NCBI GenBank assembly: GCA_900542985.1 | Contig: UQPQ01000013.1 | Coordinates: 1-61,482, forward strand | Reading direction: 5' to 3' | Length of the DNA: 61,482 nucleotides | Origin: an uncultured Bacteroides sp. | GTDB taxonomy: Bacteria; Bacteroidota; Bacteroidia; Bacteroidales; Bacteroidaceae | Shown: piece after piece, positions 20,896 to 28,817 of the stretch | Layout: each line of letters starts with the position of its first letter | Position numbering within the stretch: position 1 is the first letter of the stretch | Notes under the pieces: generated by a model | Told to the model about the DNA's origin: nothing | Database searches by the model: none | What the model saw: only the letters and a program-made list of their open reading frames with translations | Translations under genes and position numbers: made by a program

Positions 20896-23874
20896 ATGCA
20901 AAACAAAGGATTTGTAAAGGTTTTTGCGATATTACTGACCCTTGTCTGTGTGTTCTATCTTTCGTTTTCATTCGTGACCCGCTATCATATGAATAAAGCG
21001 GCAGAAGACCCGAAAGGTGCGGCACACTACCTTGATTCTATACAGAATGAAAAGGTTTGGTTGGGAAGTTATACGCTGAAACAGTGTCGTGAGATGGAAA
21101 TCGGGTTGGGTCTGGACCTGAAGGGCGGTATGAATGTGATTTTGGAAGTCTCTGTACCAGATGTTGTACGTGCATTGGCCGATCACAAGACCGACGAAGC
21201 TTTCAACAAAGCGGTAGACGAAGCAGCTCGTCTTCAGGTAACAAGCCAGGAAGATTTCATTACCTTGTTCGTAAGAGAGTATAAGAAACTGGCTCCCGAA
21301 GGTAGTCTGGCAGAACTGTTTGCTACTCAGCAGTTGAAAGACAGAATTACTACCCGTAGCAGCAATGCGGAAGTAGAAGCTGTATTGCGTGAAGAAGTAA
21401 AAGCTGCAGTAGACAATTCATATAATGTATTGCGTACACGTATCGACCGCTTTGGTGTGGCTCAGCCTAATATCCAGACATTGGAAGGAAAGATGGGGCG
21501 TATCATGGTGGAATTGCCGGGTATCAAAGAACCGGAACGTGTAAGAAAACTTTTGCAGGGTTCTGCTAACCTGGAATTCTGGGAAACTTATAAGGTAAGT
21601 GAACTGGGTTCTTTGTTGACTTCAATCGATAGCCGTGCATACGATGTGCTGAGCATGGATACTACCACTGTTGCAGCAGATTCTGCTACAGCTGCTCCTG
21701 CTGCCGTATCTGCAAAAGACAGCCTGACTGCTGCTTTGAAGGGTGAAACAGCAGAAGCCAATGTGGATATGGAACGCATGAAAAAAGAACATCCGTTGTT
21801 CGCTGTTCTGAGTCCTAATCAGTATAAGGAAAGCTGTGTAGTAGGTTATGCCGACTATAAAGATACTGCTGAAGTAAACCGTATCCTGAGTTTGGATGAA
21901 GTGAAGAAAGTAATGCCTCGCGATTTGAAACTGATGTGGGGGGTAGCTGCTTCTGACTTCGACAAGACAGGCCGTATCTTCGAACTTTATGCAATCCGTT
22001 CTACAGAACGTAACGGTCGTGCACCGCTGGAAGGTGATGTGGTAGTAGACGCAAGCGATACATACGACGACTTCCACAAACCGGCTGTAAGCATGACAAT
22101 GAACAACGACGGTGCACGTCGTTGGGCTACATTGACCAAGAAAAACATTCAGCGTGCCATCGCTATCGTATTGGATGGTTATGTATATAGTGCTCCGAAT
22201 GTAATCAACGAAATCACAGGAGGACAGTCAAGCATTACCGGTAACTTTACTCCGGAACAGACTAAAGACTTGGCAAACGTATTGAAGACTGGTAAGATGC
22301 CGGCTCCTGCCCGTATCGTTCAGGAAGATATCGTAGGTCCGTCTTTGGGTCAGGAATCTATTAACCAGGGTATCGTTTCATTCGTAGTAGCTCTCATCGT
22401 ATTGATGATTTATATGTGCGCTATGTATGGTTTCATCCCGGGTATGGTTGCAAACGGTGCTTTGTTTGTGAACTTCTTCTTTACATTGGGTATTCTGTCT
22501 TCATTCCAGGCTGCCTTGACAATGTCCGGTATTGCCGGTATGGTATTGTCTCTGGGTATGGCTGTGGATGCAAACGTATTGATTTACGAACGTACCAAAG
22601 AAGAGTTGAAAGCTGGTAAAGGACCTAAGCAGGCTTTGGCTGAAGGTTACGGAAACGCATTCTCTGCTATCTTCGACTCTAACTTGACTTCTATCCTGAC
22701 AGGTATTATCCTGTTCAATTTCGGTACAGGTCCGATCCGTGGTTTCGCCACTACTTTGATTATCGGTATCCTCTGCTCATTCTTCAGTGCCGTATTCTTG
22801 ACTCGTCTGGTATACGAACACTATATGGCAAAAGACAAATGGCTGAATCTGACATTTACTACCAAGTTGTCTAAGAACTTGATGCAGAACGTACATTATA
22901 ACTTTATGGGTATTACCAAGCGTTCGTTCACTATCTGGGGCGTAATCATCTTGGTTTGTATCGTATCGTTCTTTGTACGTGGTTTGGCTCAGAGTATCGA
23001 CTTTACCGGTGGACGTAACTTTGTCGTTCAGTTCGAACAGGTAGTACAGCCTGAAACAGTGCGCGACTTGTTGCAGCCTAAGGTAGGTGATGCCAATGTG
23101 CAGGCTATTGCGTTGGGAACAGACGGAAAGACCATTCGTGTAACTACCAACTACCGTATCGAAGAAGATTCTCCTACTATCGATGCTGAAATCGAAGAGT
23201 TCTTGTACAATGCTTTGAAAGAAGGCAACCTGTTGGGTAAAGGTACTACTCTCGAAATCTTTATCGACCGCGATAACCGTGCTGGTGGATCTATCATCAG
23301 TTCTCAGAAAGTAGGACCAAGTATTGCAGACGATATCAAGACTTCAGCTATCTGGTCGGTTATTCTGGCCTTGATTGTAATTGGTTTGTACATCCTGCTC
23401 CGTTTCCGCAACATTGCGTATAGTGTGGGTGCAACCGTTGCATTGACTGTCGATACAGTACTGATTATCGGTGCATATTCATTGTGTTATGGTTGGATGC
23501 CGTTCTCTTTGGAAATCGACCAGACTTTCATCGGTGCTATCCTGACAGCAATCGGTTACTCTATCAACGATAAGGTGGTTATCTTCGACCGTGTACGTGA
23601 ATTCTTCCACTTGTATCCAAAACGTGACCGTGCAAAACTGTTCAACGATTCATTGAATACTACTCTGTGCCGTACTATCAATACTTCATTGAGTACTTTG
23701 ATTGTATTGCTGAGCATCTTTATCTTGGGTGGCGACAGCATCCGCAGCTTCGCTTTCGCAATGATTTTGGGTGTGGTAATCGGTACATTGTCTTCTTTGT
23801 TCGTTGCAGCTCCGGTTGCTTACCTTACTATGGGTAACAAAATGCCGGAAGATACTAAAGAAGTAGAAGCATAA
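20896..23874 (+). CDS. secDF: Protein translocase SecDF fusion
   Basis: A 992-residue fusion of SecD and SecF, proton-driven accessory subunits that pull secreted proteins out of the Sec channel. The SecD half has an N-terminal helix, the GLGLDLKGGMNVILEV motif and a large periplasmic domain. Its membrane part ends with GMAVDANVLIYERTKEEL. The SecF half starts near residue 680 with TGGRNFVVQF and carries TAIGYSINDKVVIFDRVRE. The P1 domain has an Ala/Ser/Thr-rich stretch near 255-275. It is highly expressed by codon use and transcribed alone. Confidence 0.97.
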   Translation: MQNKGFVKVFAILLTLVCVFYLSFSFVTRYHMNKAAEDPKGAAHYLDSIQNEKVWLGSYTLKQCREMEIGLGLDLKGGMNVILEVSVPDVVRALADHKTDEAFNKAVDEAARLQVTSQEDFITLFVREYKKLAPEGSLAELFATQQLKDRITTRSSNAEVEAVLREEVKAAVDNSYNVLRTRIDRFGVAQPNIQTLEGKMGRIMVELPGIKEPERVRKLLQGSANLEFWETYKVSELGSLLTSIDSRAYDVLSMDTTTVAADSATAAPAAVSAKDSLTAALKGETAEANVDMERMKKEHPLFAVLSPNQYKESCVVGYADYKDTAEVNRILSLDEVKKVMPRDLKLMWGVAASDFDKTGRIFELYAIRSTERNGRAPLEGDVVVDASDTYDDFHKPAVSMTMNNDGARRWATLTKKNIQRAIAIVLDGYVYSAPNVINEITGGQSSITGNFTPEQTKDLANVLKTGKMPAPARIVQEDIVGPSLGQESINQGIVSFVVALIVLMIYMCAMYGFIPGMVANGALFVNFFFTLGILSSFQAALTMSGIAGMVLSLGMAVDANVLIYERTKEELKAGKGPKQALAEGYGNAFSAIFDSNLTSILTGIILFNFGTGPIRGFATTLIIGILCSFFSAVFLTRLVYEHYMAKDKWLNLTFTTKLSKNLMQNVHYNFMGITKRSFTIWGVIILVCIVSFFVRGLAQSIDFTGGRNFVVQFEQVVQPETVRDLLQPKVGDANVQAIALGTDGKTIRVTTNYRIEEDSPTIDAEIEEFLYNALKEGNLLGKGTTLEIFIDRDNRAGGSIISSQKVGPSIADDIKTSAIWSVILALIVIGLYILLRFRNIAYSVGATVALTVDTVLIIGAYSLCYGWMPFSLEIDQTFIGAILTAIGYSINDKVVIFDRVREFFHLYPKRDRAKLFNDSLNTTLCRTINTSLSTLIVLLSIFILGGDSIRSFAFAMILGVVIGTLSSLFVAAPVAYLTMGNKMPEDTKEVEA

Positions 23875-23890
23875 GCTTTTAGCTATATAA

Positions 23891-23930
23891 ACAAATAAGG
23901 CTCAATCTTTGGATTGGGCCTTATTTGTTT
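23891..23930 (+). terminator. Terminator of secDF
   Basis: Stem ACAAATAAGGCTCAATC / GATTGGGCCTTATTTGT with a short loop, followed by TTTTG. Confidence 0.88.
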
Positions 23931-24002
23931 TGTTCAGTAGGATAGGATTATCATACTTCCTTTATCTATTGCCATATAAATTTGCTCTTGCAATATGGAA
24001 AC

Positions 24003-24050
24003 AAAGGAGGCAGGGTTTAATGATGACTAAACCCTGCCTCCTTTAGTTTT
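24003..24050. terminator. Terminator between secDF and tdh, mainly for tdh
   Basis: Perfect 17-bp stem AAAGGAGGCAGGGTTTA / TAAACCCTGCCTCCTTT with an 8-base loop and a T-rich sequence after it; works in either direction. Confidence 0.8.
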
Positions 24051-24066
24051 TGGTTTTATCGCTTTC

Positions 24067-25020
24067 TTACAGATCTTTTCTTGCTCTTAGCTTTTCTATC
24101 ATATCACGTGTCATACCGTCCAGATCGTATTCCGGTTTCCAGTTCCATTCTTCACGTGCACAAGAATCATCCAGTGAGTTTGGCCATGATTCGGCAATGC
24201 CCTGACGCAGACTGTCTACTTCGTAATCCATACGGAATTCAGGGATATATTCCTGAATCTTGTGATAAATGGTGTCCGGTTCAAAGCTCATGGCTGCAAT
24301 ATTGAACGAGTTGCGGTGTACCAGTTTGGCAGGATCGGCTTCCATGATTTCGATGGCAGCACGCAGTGCATCCGGCATATACATCATATCCATGTAAGTA
24401 CCTGCTGCAATAGGACATTTAAAACGTTCTCCCTTTACTGCAGAATAGTAGATATCTACTGCATAGTCGGTAGTACCTCCCCCCGGAGGAGTTACGTAAG
24501 AAATCAGTCCCGGAAAACGTACAGAACGTGTATCTACTCCGAAGCGGTTGAAATAATAGTCACTCAGCAATTCACCGGTTACCTTTGTTACACCATACAT
24601 TGTTTTCGGGCGTTGCAGTGTATCCTGTGGAGTCTGGTCTTTTGGAGTACCAGGACCGAATGAACCGATAGAGCTGGGAGTAAAGACTGCACACTGTTTC
24701 TCGCGTGCTACTTCCAATACATTGCACAATCCGCCTACTCCGATTTTCCAGGCCAACTGTGGTTTGGTTTCGGCTACGGCAGAGAGCAGTGCAGCCAGGT
24801 TGTAAATTGTATCAATGTTATACTGTGCTACAGTATCGGCTATTTGCTGAGCATTTGTAATGTCTACTAAAGCAGACGGTCCAGATTCTTTCAGTTCGCC
24901 TTTAGGTTCTGCACCTGGAATATAGCCGGCCACTACATTCCCATTATAGATATGACGTAACTTCATGGTCAGCTCCGAACCAATCTGGCCGGTAGAGCCG
25001 ATAATTAGAATATTTTTCAT
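24067..25020 (-). CDS. tdh: L-threonine 3-dehydrogenase (SDR/epimerase type)
   Basis: A 317-residue extended SDR protein: IIGSTGQIGSELTMKLR binds NAD, MYGVTKVTGE carries the Tyr-x3-Lys catalytic pair, and FTPSSIGSFGP is typical of the epimerase-like threonine dehydrogenases. It oxidises L-threonine to 2-amino-3-ketobutyrate, which Kbl then splits to glycine and acetyl-CoA. kbl is found at 33708, divergent, with an integrated element between them. This pairing supports threonine dehydrogenase rather than a sugar epimerase. Confidence 0.88.
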   Translation of the reverse strand: MKNILIIGSTGQIGSELTMKLRHIYNGNVVAGYIPGAEPKGELKESGPSALVDITNAQQIADTVAQYNIDTIYNLAALLSAVAETKPQLAWKIGVGGLCNVLEVAREKQCAVFTPSSIGSFGPGTPKDQTPQDTLQRPKTMYGVTKVTGELLSDYYFNRFGVDTRSVRFPGLISYVTPPGGGTTDYAVDIYYSAVKGERFKCPIAAGTYMDMMYMPDALRAAIEIMEADPAKLVHRNSFNIAAMSFEPDTIYHKIQEYIPEFRMDYEVDSLRQGIAESWPNSLDDSCAREEWNWKPEYDLDGMTRDMIEKLRARKDL

Positions 25021-25047
25021 GTTGGGTAGGTTTTTGTTTTAGTTATA

Positions 25048-25055
25048 CAAACTTA
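25048..25055 (-). promoter_or_regulatory. -7 box of tdh
   Basis: Minus-strand TAAGTTTG, 27 bases before the tdh start codon. Confidence 0.5.
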
Positions 25056-25186
25056 CATAAAATCTCTGGAATATCCGCCGAATTGCAGCAGATTAACGCA
25101 ACAGGATTTGATAATTAGGGAGTTAGAGGAAAAACGCAGAAGTTGGGCAGACAGTTGAAAACCGTCTTAAAGCAGATTAAAGCAAA

Positions 25187-25210
25187 AGAACGGTTTCCTA
25201 ATCATTACCC
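25187..25210. repeat. Left element end (putative attL repeat)
   Basis: Begins AGAACGGTT and ends AATCATTACCC. It differs from the right copy (33294-33317) at two central positions (T/G and T/A). IntDOT-type integrases tolerate mismatches in the crossover region, which fits. Confidence 0.65.
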
Positions 25211-25243
25211 GATGAAAGTGCAGATTTAACAGTCCCTGTTTCA

Positions 25244-25303
25244 TTTTGCGGCGTTCTGCGCAGCTTTGCTTATCAACAGGTAACTCGTTGATTTATAGTT
25301 TTG
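25244..25303 (+). promoter_or_regulatory. Integrase promoter with a duplicated upstream module
   Basis: It starts TTTTGCGGCGTTCTGC and ends with the -7 box TATAGTTTTGC (TAnnTTTG at 25296-25303). The same module, with identical 52-bp spacing from motif start to -7 box, occurs at 28404-28463. The shared outer half (about 30 bp) suggests a common regulator. Confidence 0.6.
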
Positions 25304-25322
25304 CAACCAAAAAGAAACGAGT

Positions 25323-26552
25323 ATGGCAAGAAGCACATTCAAGGTGCTGTTCTACGTGAACGGCAGTAAGGAAAAGAACGGAATTGTCCCCATCATGGGA
25401 CGGGTTACAATCAATGGTACGGTAGCACAGTTCAGCTGCAAGCGGACTATCCCGAAAGAGCTTTGGGATGCCAAAGGGAACAAGGCAAAGGGCAAGAGTA
25501 TGGAAGCGAGGGAAACCAATCTTGCGCTTGACAACATCAAGGCTCAAATCATCAAGCATTACCAGCGTATATCCGACCGTGAAGCCTATGTAACGGCAGA
25601 AATGGTACGCAATGCCTATCAGGGATTGGGCGGTGAGTATGAAACGTTGCTCGGTGCTTTCGATAAGGAAAATGAAGTGTTCAAGAAGCGTGTCGGAAAA
25701 GACAGGGTCAGGGCTACCTATATGGCAAGGGTACGGGCAAGAAACCATGTGGCGGCATTCATCAGGTCACATTACAAGCGAAACGACATTTCCATGCCTG
25801 AACTTACGCCCGACTTCATCAAGGAGTTCGCCGTGTTCCTTTCCAACGAAGCCGGACTGCACAACGGTTCGATATGGGAAAACTGCATGTGGCTGAAAGG
25901 TGTGGTGATGCGGGCGCACTTCAACGGACACATACCGAGAAATCCGTTTGCCCAGTTCCATATAAGTCCGAACACGAAAGAGCGTGAATATCTGACGGAG
26001 AATGAGCTGAAAACATTGATGGAATTTCAGTTCAAAGACCCCAAGAACTCCTATCTCCGTGATATTTTTGTTTTCGCCAGTTTTACCGCCCTCTCATTCG
26101 TGGATATAAAGGAATTAAGCAACGACCAGATTGTGGAAGTGAACGGTGAGAAATGGATTATTTCCAAACGACACAAGACGGGTGTACCGTTTCAGGTGAA
26201 GCTGCTGGATATTCCCTTGCAGATAATCGAGCGTTACAAGGCTTTTCAGGAAAACAATCTTGTATTCCCCAATCTCAACTATTGGTCAATATGCAAGCGT
26301 ATGGGAAAGATGATAAAGGAATGCGGCATCACCAAGAAAATCAGCTTTCATTGCTCAAGGCACGGGTTTGCGACCCTGGCTCTCAGCAAAGGGATGCCAA
26401 TCGAGAGCGTCAGCCGTATTTTGGGGCATACGAACATTGAGACCACGCAAATCTATGCGAAGATAACCGTGCAGAAATTGGATAATGACCTCACGATGCT
26501 GGGCGACAAGCTGAGCAAATCATTCGGAAACGTGAAAATGGCAAGGATATGA
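25323..26552 (+). CDS. Tyrosine recombinase / integrase (IntDOT-like)
   Basis: A 409-residue site-specific recombinase that should integrate and excise the element. There is an arm-binding-like N-terminus (residues 1-95), a SAM-like core-binding domain (about 105-205) and a catalytic domain. The C-terminal catalytic set is HCSRHG (His343, Arg346), GHTNIETTQIY (His369, Tyr378) and a Lys near 282-285. The first catalytic Arg is replaced by Ser (TALSFVDIKEL, Ser258), as is known for IntDOT of CTnDOT. It is positioned just inside the left end repeat. Confidence 0.93.
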   Translation: MARSTFKVLFYVNGSKEKNGIVPIMGRVTINGTVAQFSCKRTIPKELWDAKGNKAKGKSMEARETNLALDNIKAQIIKHYQRISDREAYVTAEMVRNAYQGLGGEYETLLGAFDKENEVFKKRVGKDRVRATYMARVRARNHVAAFIRSHYKRNDISMPELTPDFIKEFAVFLSNEAGLHNGSIWENCMWLKGVVMRAHFNGHIPRNPFAQFHISPNTKEREYLTENELKTLMEFQFKDPKNSYLRDIFVFASFTALSFVDIKELSNDQIVEVNGEKWIISKRHKTGVPFQVKLLDIPLQIIERYKAFQENNLVFPNLNYWSICKRMGKMIKECGITKKISFHCSRHGFATLALSKGMPIESVSRILGHTNIETTQIYAKITVQKLDNDLTMLGDKLSKSFGNVKMARI

Positions 26553-26920
26553 AACGGAAAATAATCACAACGGACAGCTATGGTAGAATTACCATACCAT
26601 CCGATACAGGTAATATATGGATGAATGAAATGGAGCTGGTAGAGCTGTTCGGGGTAATCGCCCCGACGCTCCGTGCCGCCATTCGTGCCGTGTACAAGTG
26701 TGGAAATTTTAATCCTCTTGAAGCTGAAAAACGTATCAAGCTGCTCAACGGCTATTACGCGGACATGTATGCCCTGCCGATGGTGGTGGCACTCGCTTTT
26801 CGCATTGACACGTCAGGTGCCGCAACGGTTCGCAATGCACTGCTGGAAAGATTGTGCCGACGAAAAGAAAAACAAGTCCTGCTAGTGTCAATGAATAACA
26901 GAATGCCGTATGAATGTTAG
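26549..26920 (+). CDS. Small hypothetical protein of the integration module, 123 aa
   Basis: It overlaps the integrase stop codon by 4 bases (ATGA), implying translational coupling. The middle (WMNEMELVELFGVIAPTLRA) resembles the start of DNA-binding domains in phage and RhuM-type proteins that begin with a Trp and an LxxLFG segment. The C-terminal part has an Ala/Val-rich helix and a basic end. It may be an accessory or regulatory factor for integration or excision. I do not recognise a named family; function is inferred only from position. Confidence 0.7.
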   Translation: MKRKIITTDSYGRITIPSDTGNIWMNEMELVELFGVIAPTLRAAIRAVYKCGNFNPLEAEKRIKLLNGYYADMYALPMVVALAFRIDTSGAATVRNALLERLCRRKEKQVLLVSMNNRMPYEC

Positions 26921-26932
26921 GGTGAACTTTTT

Positions 26933-27070
26933 ATGTTCAGCCACTACAATACCTATGCGGACATCAAGCGGCGGAAGAACGAGAGCCGGACGTATTTCTT
27001 TGACAGGGCGGCGGAACGGCTGAACCGCAGGATGATGCGGGACGAGGAGGCGGAACGGAAGAGGCGGTGA
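26933..27070 (+). CDS. Small basic protein, 45 aa
   Basis: Starts ATG 26933, 12 bases after the previous stop, and continues the same strand and GC-rich codon style. The peptide is strongly charged (MFSHYNTYADIKRRKNESR, then EERL/RRMM-type helices and a KRR end) and predicted to be one or two helices. It could bind nucleic acid or be an excision factor-like peptide. No family recognised; it might also be a remnant. Confidence 0.45.
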   Translation: MFSHYNTYADIKRRKNESRTYFFDRAAERLNRRMMRDEEAERKRR

Positions 27071-27137
27071 AGCAAGAAAATAAGCGATAAGTCCGCCTTG
27101 ATTTATTACGAAAAAAATAAAAAAAGTTTCTACTATA

Positions 27138-27168
27138 TTTGTATTATCAAATATAAATTGTACTTTTG
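27138..27168 (+). promoter_or_regulatory. Strong promoter for the small RNA upstream of the NYN gene
   Basis: TTTG at 27138-27141, a 19-bp spacer and TACTTTTG at 27161-27168 form the best full -33/-7 match in the window. Predicted start about 27174. A second TAnnTTTG box lies at 27134-27141. Confidence 0.7.
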
Positions 27169-27173
27169 CAATA

Positions 27174-27237
27174 CAATATCGCCCTTAGGTGGAAAATACT
27201 AAGGCTCGCCACCCCTAAAAAGGTGGCTTATTTTTTA
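27174..27237 (+). ncRNA. Structured leader or antitoxin-like RNA before the NYN gene, about 64 nt
   Basis: Hairpin 1 pairs CCTTAG (27183-27188) with CTAAGG (27199-27204). Hairpin 2 pairs GCCACC (27208-27213) with GGTGGC (27222-27227) and is followed by a T-rich tract. An alternative stem, GGTGG (27188-27192) with CCACC (27209-27213), would break both. So the RNA either ends before the gene as an independent small RNA or acts as an attenuator. It contains no ORF. The layout of promoter, small RNA, leaky terminator and nuclease gene resembles type III toxin-antitoxin loci; function is inference. Confidence 0.6.
27208..27236 (+). terminator. Terminator within the NYN leader
   Basis: Six-bp GC-rich stem GCCACC / GGTGGC, loop CCTAAAAA, then TTATTTTTT. 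It ends 18 bases before the NYN start codon. Confidence 0.75.
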
Positions 27238-27253
27238 TATATACAATTGGAAT

Positions 27254-27895
27254 ATGGAGCAAAGACAACGCGTTATAGTCTATATTGATGGATTCAATTT
27301 CTATTTCGGACTGAAGAGCAATGCTAAATGGAAGAAATATTATTGGCTTGATATAGTCAAGTTGTTCGAGATGTTCATGCGCCCGAATCAGGAGCTTGTT
27401 GCCGTCAAGTATTTTTCGGCAAAGCCTGATGATATAGACCAAAGTCTTCGCCAGAATGCCTTTTTTCAAGCCAATAGAGAAAATCCAAAATTCAAGTTGA
27501 TATTGGGTAAGTATCTGAAAAAATCTATAACCTGTTTCAAATGCGGAAATGTTATTCATACCCATGAGGAAAAGGAAACTGATGTACGAATAGCCACACA
27601 GATTGTAGCAGATGCCTATCAGAAGAATTGTGATATATCCATTGTAGTATCAGCTGATAGTGACATGATACCTGCTATCGAACTTGCAACAGAAGCTTGT
27701 CAAAAGGTTTTTGTATATTTCCCTCCTTACCAGTACTCCAGTAATCTTGCTACTATGGGTATGGGTAAGCCTATCCATATGAAACAATATGAAACTCGTT
27801 TCAGGCAATGTCTTTTACCTGATGTGGTACATCTTGGAAAGGCAAACTTTGATTTACAGATACCTAAGAAATGGAAGGCTTTTCAGTCAATCTGA
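27254..27895 (+). CDS. NYN domain protein (PIN-like RNase), possible toxin
   Basis: A 213-residue protein with the NYN/LabA-type nuclease fold. VYIDGFNFYF carries Asp12; EKETDVRIATQIVADAY carries Asp110 and Asp120; VVSADSDMIPAI carries Asp135 and Asp137. These acidic residues coordinate metal in PIN-like RNases, so catalysis looks intact. CFKCGNVIHTH (Cys94, Cys97, His102, His104) looks like a small zinc-binding insert. Codons are more AT-rich than those of the integrase and relaxase, suggesting a separate origin. It sits in its own promoter-RNA-terminator-ORF-terminator unit within the mobile element. Likely RNA cleavage; target and control unknown. Confidence 0.85.
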   Translation: MEQRQRVIVYIDGFNFYFGLKSNAKWKKYYWLDIVKLFEMFMRPNQELVAVKYFSAKPDDIDQSLRQNAFFQANRENPKFKLILGKYLKKSITCFKCGNVIHTHEEKETDVRIATQIVADAYQKNCDISIVVSADSDMIPAIELATEACQKVFVYFPPYQYSSNLATMGMGKPIHMKQYETRFRQCLLPDVVHLGKANFDLQIPKKWKAFQSI

Positions 27896-27920
27896 ATCAG
27901 AAATACGCGTTATAAAAAAG

Positions 27921-27972
27921 GAAAATCCGTAATACAGTCTGGAATATCCAGTCGTATTACGGATTTTTCTTT
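27921..27972 (+). terminator. Terminator of the NYN gene
   Basis: Long stem AAAATCCGTAATAC / GTATTACGGATTTT with an inner CTGGA / TCCAG stem, then TTCTTTTC. Confidence 0.88.
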
Positions 27973-27987
27973 TCGTCTATGATATTT

Positions 27988-28352
27988 CTATTTGTTCTGC
28001 AAGAGGTATTGCAGTTCGGGGTCGGACTGTATGCGCTGCAACTCGTCAGCGACAATCTGCCGGACCTCGGCACGGATACGGTTGTAGTTATCCTAGTTCA
28101 TCTCCTTCATGCGGTCGTTGCCGCCGGCATCTGTAAAGTCCGTGATGACGGGTATAGACCGGTAAGCCTGTTCCTCACGCTTCACTTTCTCGGCATCGAC
28201 CACAATTGGATGATTAACGGTTTCATCTGACGTAGTGACGACATGAAGTCATTGAATCCGTAAATCAGTGCGTCAGTCAATCTGTAATTATCTGCAACAA
28301 CCAGTCCCCGAAGAAGTGCATATTCCACGACTTCGGGCTTTTTTATCTCCTT
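27988..28352 (-). pseudogene. Degenerate gene remnant on the minus strand
   Basis: Reading the minus strand gives protein-like sequence: EIKKPEVVEYALLRGLVV then DNYRLTDALIYGFNDFM. After a frameshift near 28225 it continues with DETVNHPIVVDAEKVKREEQ. An in-frame TAG at 28093-28095 is followed by IRAEVRQIVADELQRIQSD to a stop at 27988. There is no plausible start codon at the 5' end. The open frame on the plus strand here (27979-28230) is the shadow. The parent family is not recognised; a plasmid or transfer gene is likely from context. Confidence 0.5.
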
Positions 28353-28403
28353 TTACCTGAAAGAGCCACCCGTTTATACTGCATTTTCTTTTGGCATGAC
28401 CTA

Positions 28404-28463
28404 TTTTGCGCCGTTCCGCATAGATTTGCGTATCAAGATTTTACCGACACTTCCGTAGCTTTG
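28404..28463 (+). promoter_or_regulatory. Second copy of the integrase promoter module
   Basis: It starts TTTTGCGCCGTTCCGC and ends GTAGCTTTGCAACC, with a -7 box at 28456-28463. About 30 outer bases are largely shared with 25244-25303 and the spacing is identical. The -7 region also fits the CTnDOT core GTAnnTTTGC. Confidence 0.55.
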
Positions 28464-28523
28464 CAACCATGTTTAACCCGTTGCCGACAGAATGTAGGCA
28501 GCACTAAAACCTGTATCAAGAAT

Positions 28524-28658
28524 ATGGAAAAAAAAGAAGAATTCATTCGCGTAAGTACAACTCTCTACAAGATTGTGAACCAGTCCCGCATTGACGGAGG
28601 CTATATGAAGAAGGTACTCTCACAGGCTTTTGGAAACAGAAAAGCCATAGCTCATTAG
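28524..28658 (+). pseudogene. Truncated N-terminus of a primase/helicase-like mobile-element protein
   Basis: 44 codons starting MEKKEEFIRVSTTLYKIVNQ and continuing RIDGGYMKK. From memory this resembles the start of large Bacteroides element proteins of the primase/VirE type (a pattern like RVGTTLYKxVxQPRLxGGYVKKR). After that the frame runs into unrelated sequence (SQAFGNRKAIAH) and stops, so only the N-terminus remains, possibly fused by a deletion to the oriT flank. Parent identification is tentative. Confidence 0.4.
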
Positions 28659-28725
28659 GGCATTTTCTTTACGCAGTGCAAGCACAGCTAAAAATGCCCC
28701 AATGAGCCAGCGGGGTTGCACCCCT
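28650..28725 (+). other. Putative origin of transfer (oriT) next to the relaxase gene
   Basis: A 17-bp inverted repeat with one mismatch (left GCTCATTAGGGCATTTT at 28650-28666, right AAAATGCCCCAATGAGC at 28691-28707) is followed by a GGGG-TTGCA-CCCC hairpin at 28712-28724. It lies about 90 bases upstream of the MobV start, the usual place for oriT in this family. The nick site is not identified. Confidence 0.6.
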
Positions 28726-28817
28726 CTGGACACCCCCGTTTGCCCCATGCGGCTATGACCGCAGGCAGGCGGACACCGACAAACAAGTTTGTATAACCTC
28801 AAAAACAAGAAACGAAC

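Larger units (their letters stand above)
25021..25322. other. tdh to integrase intergenic region: promoter, att repeat and short direct repeats
   Basis: This gap holds the tdh promoter, the left 24-bp element-end repeat (25187-25210) and the integrase promoter module (25244-25303). Three related 13-16 bp direct repeats of the form GCAGATTAAnGCA lie at 25088, 25172 and, more degenerate, 25220. The repeats could be integrase or excisionase arm sites, but that is a guess. Confidence 0.5.

Noticed and set aside
24067..25020. UDP-glucose 4-epimerase
   Set aside because: The fold is shared, but the sequence pattern and the divergent kbl partner fit SDR-type threonine dehydrogenase better.
27979..28230. 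Plus-strand ORF of 83 aa
   Set aside because: It is the complement of a protein-like, broken minus-strand frame and resembles no protein itself.
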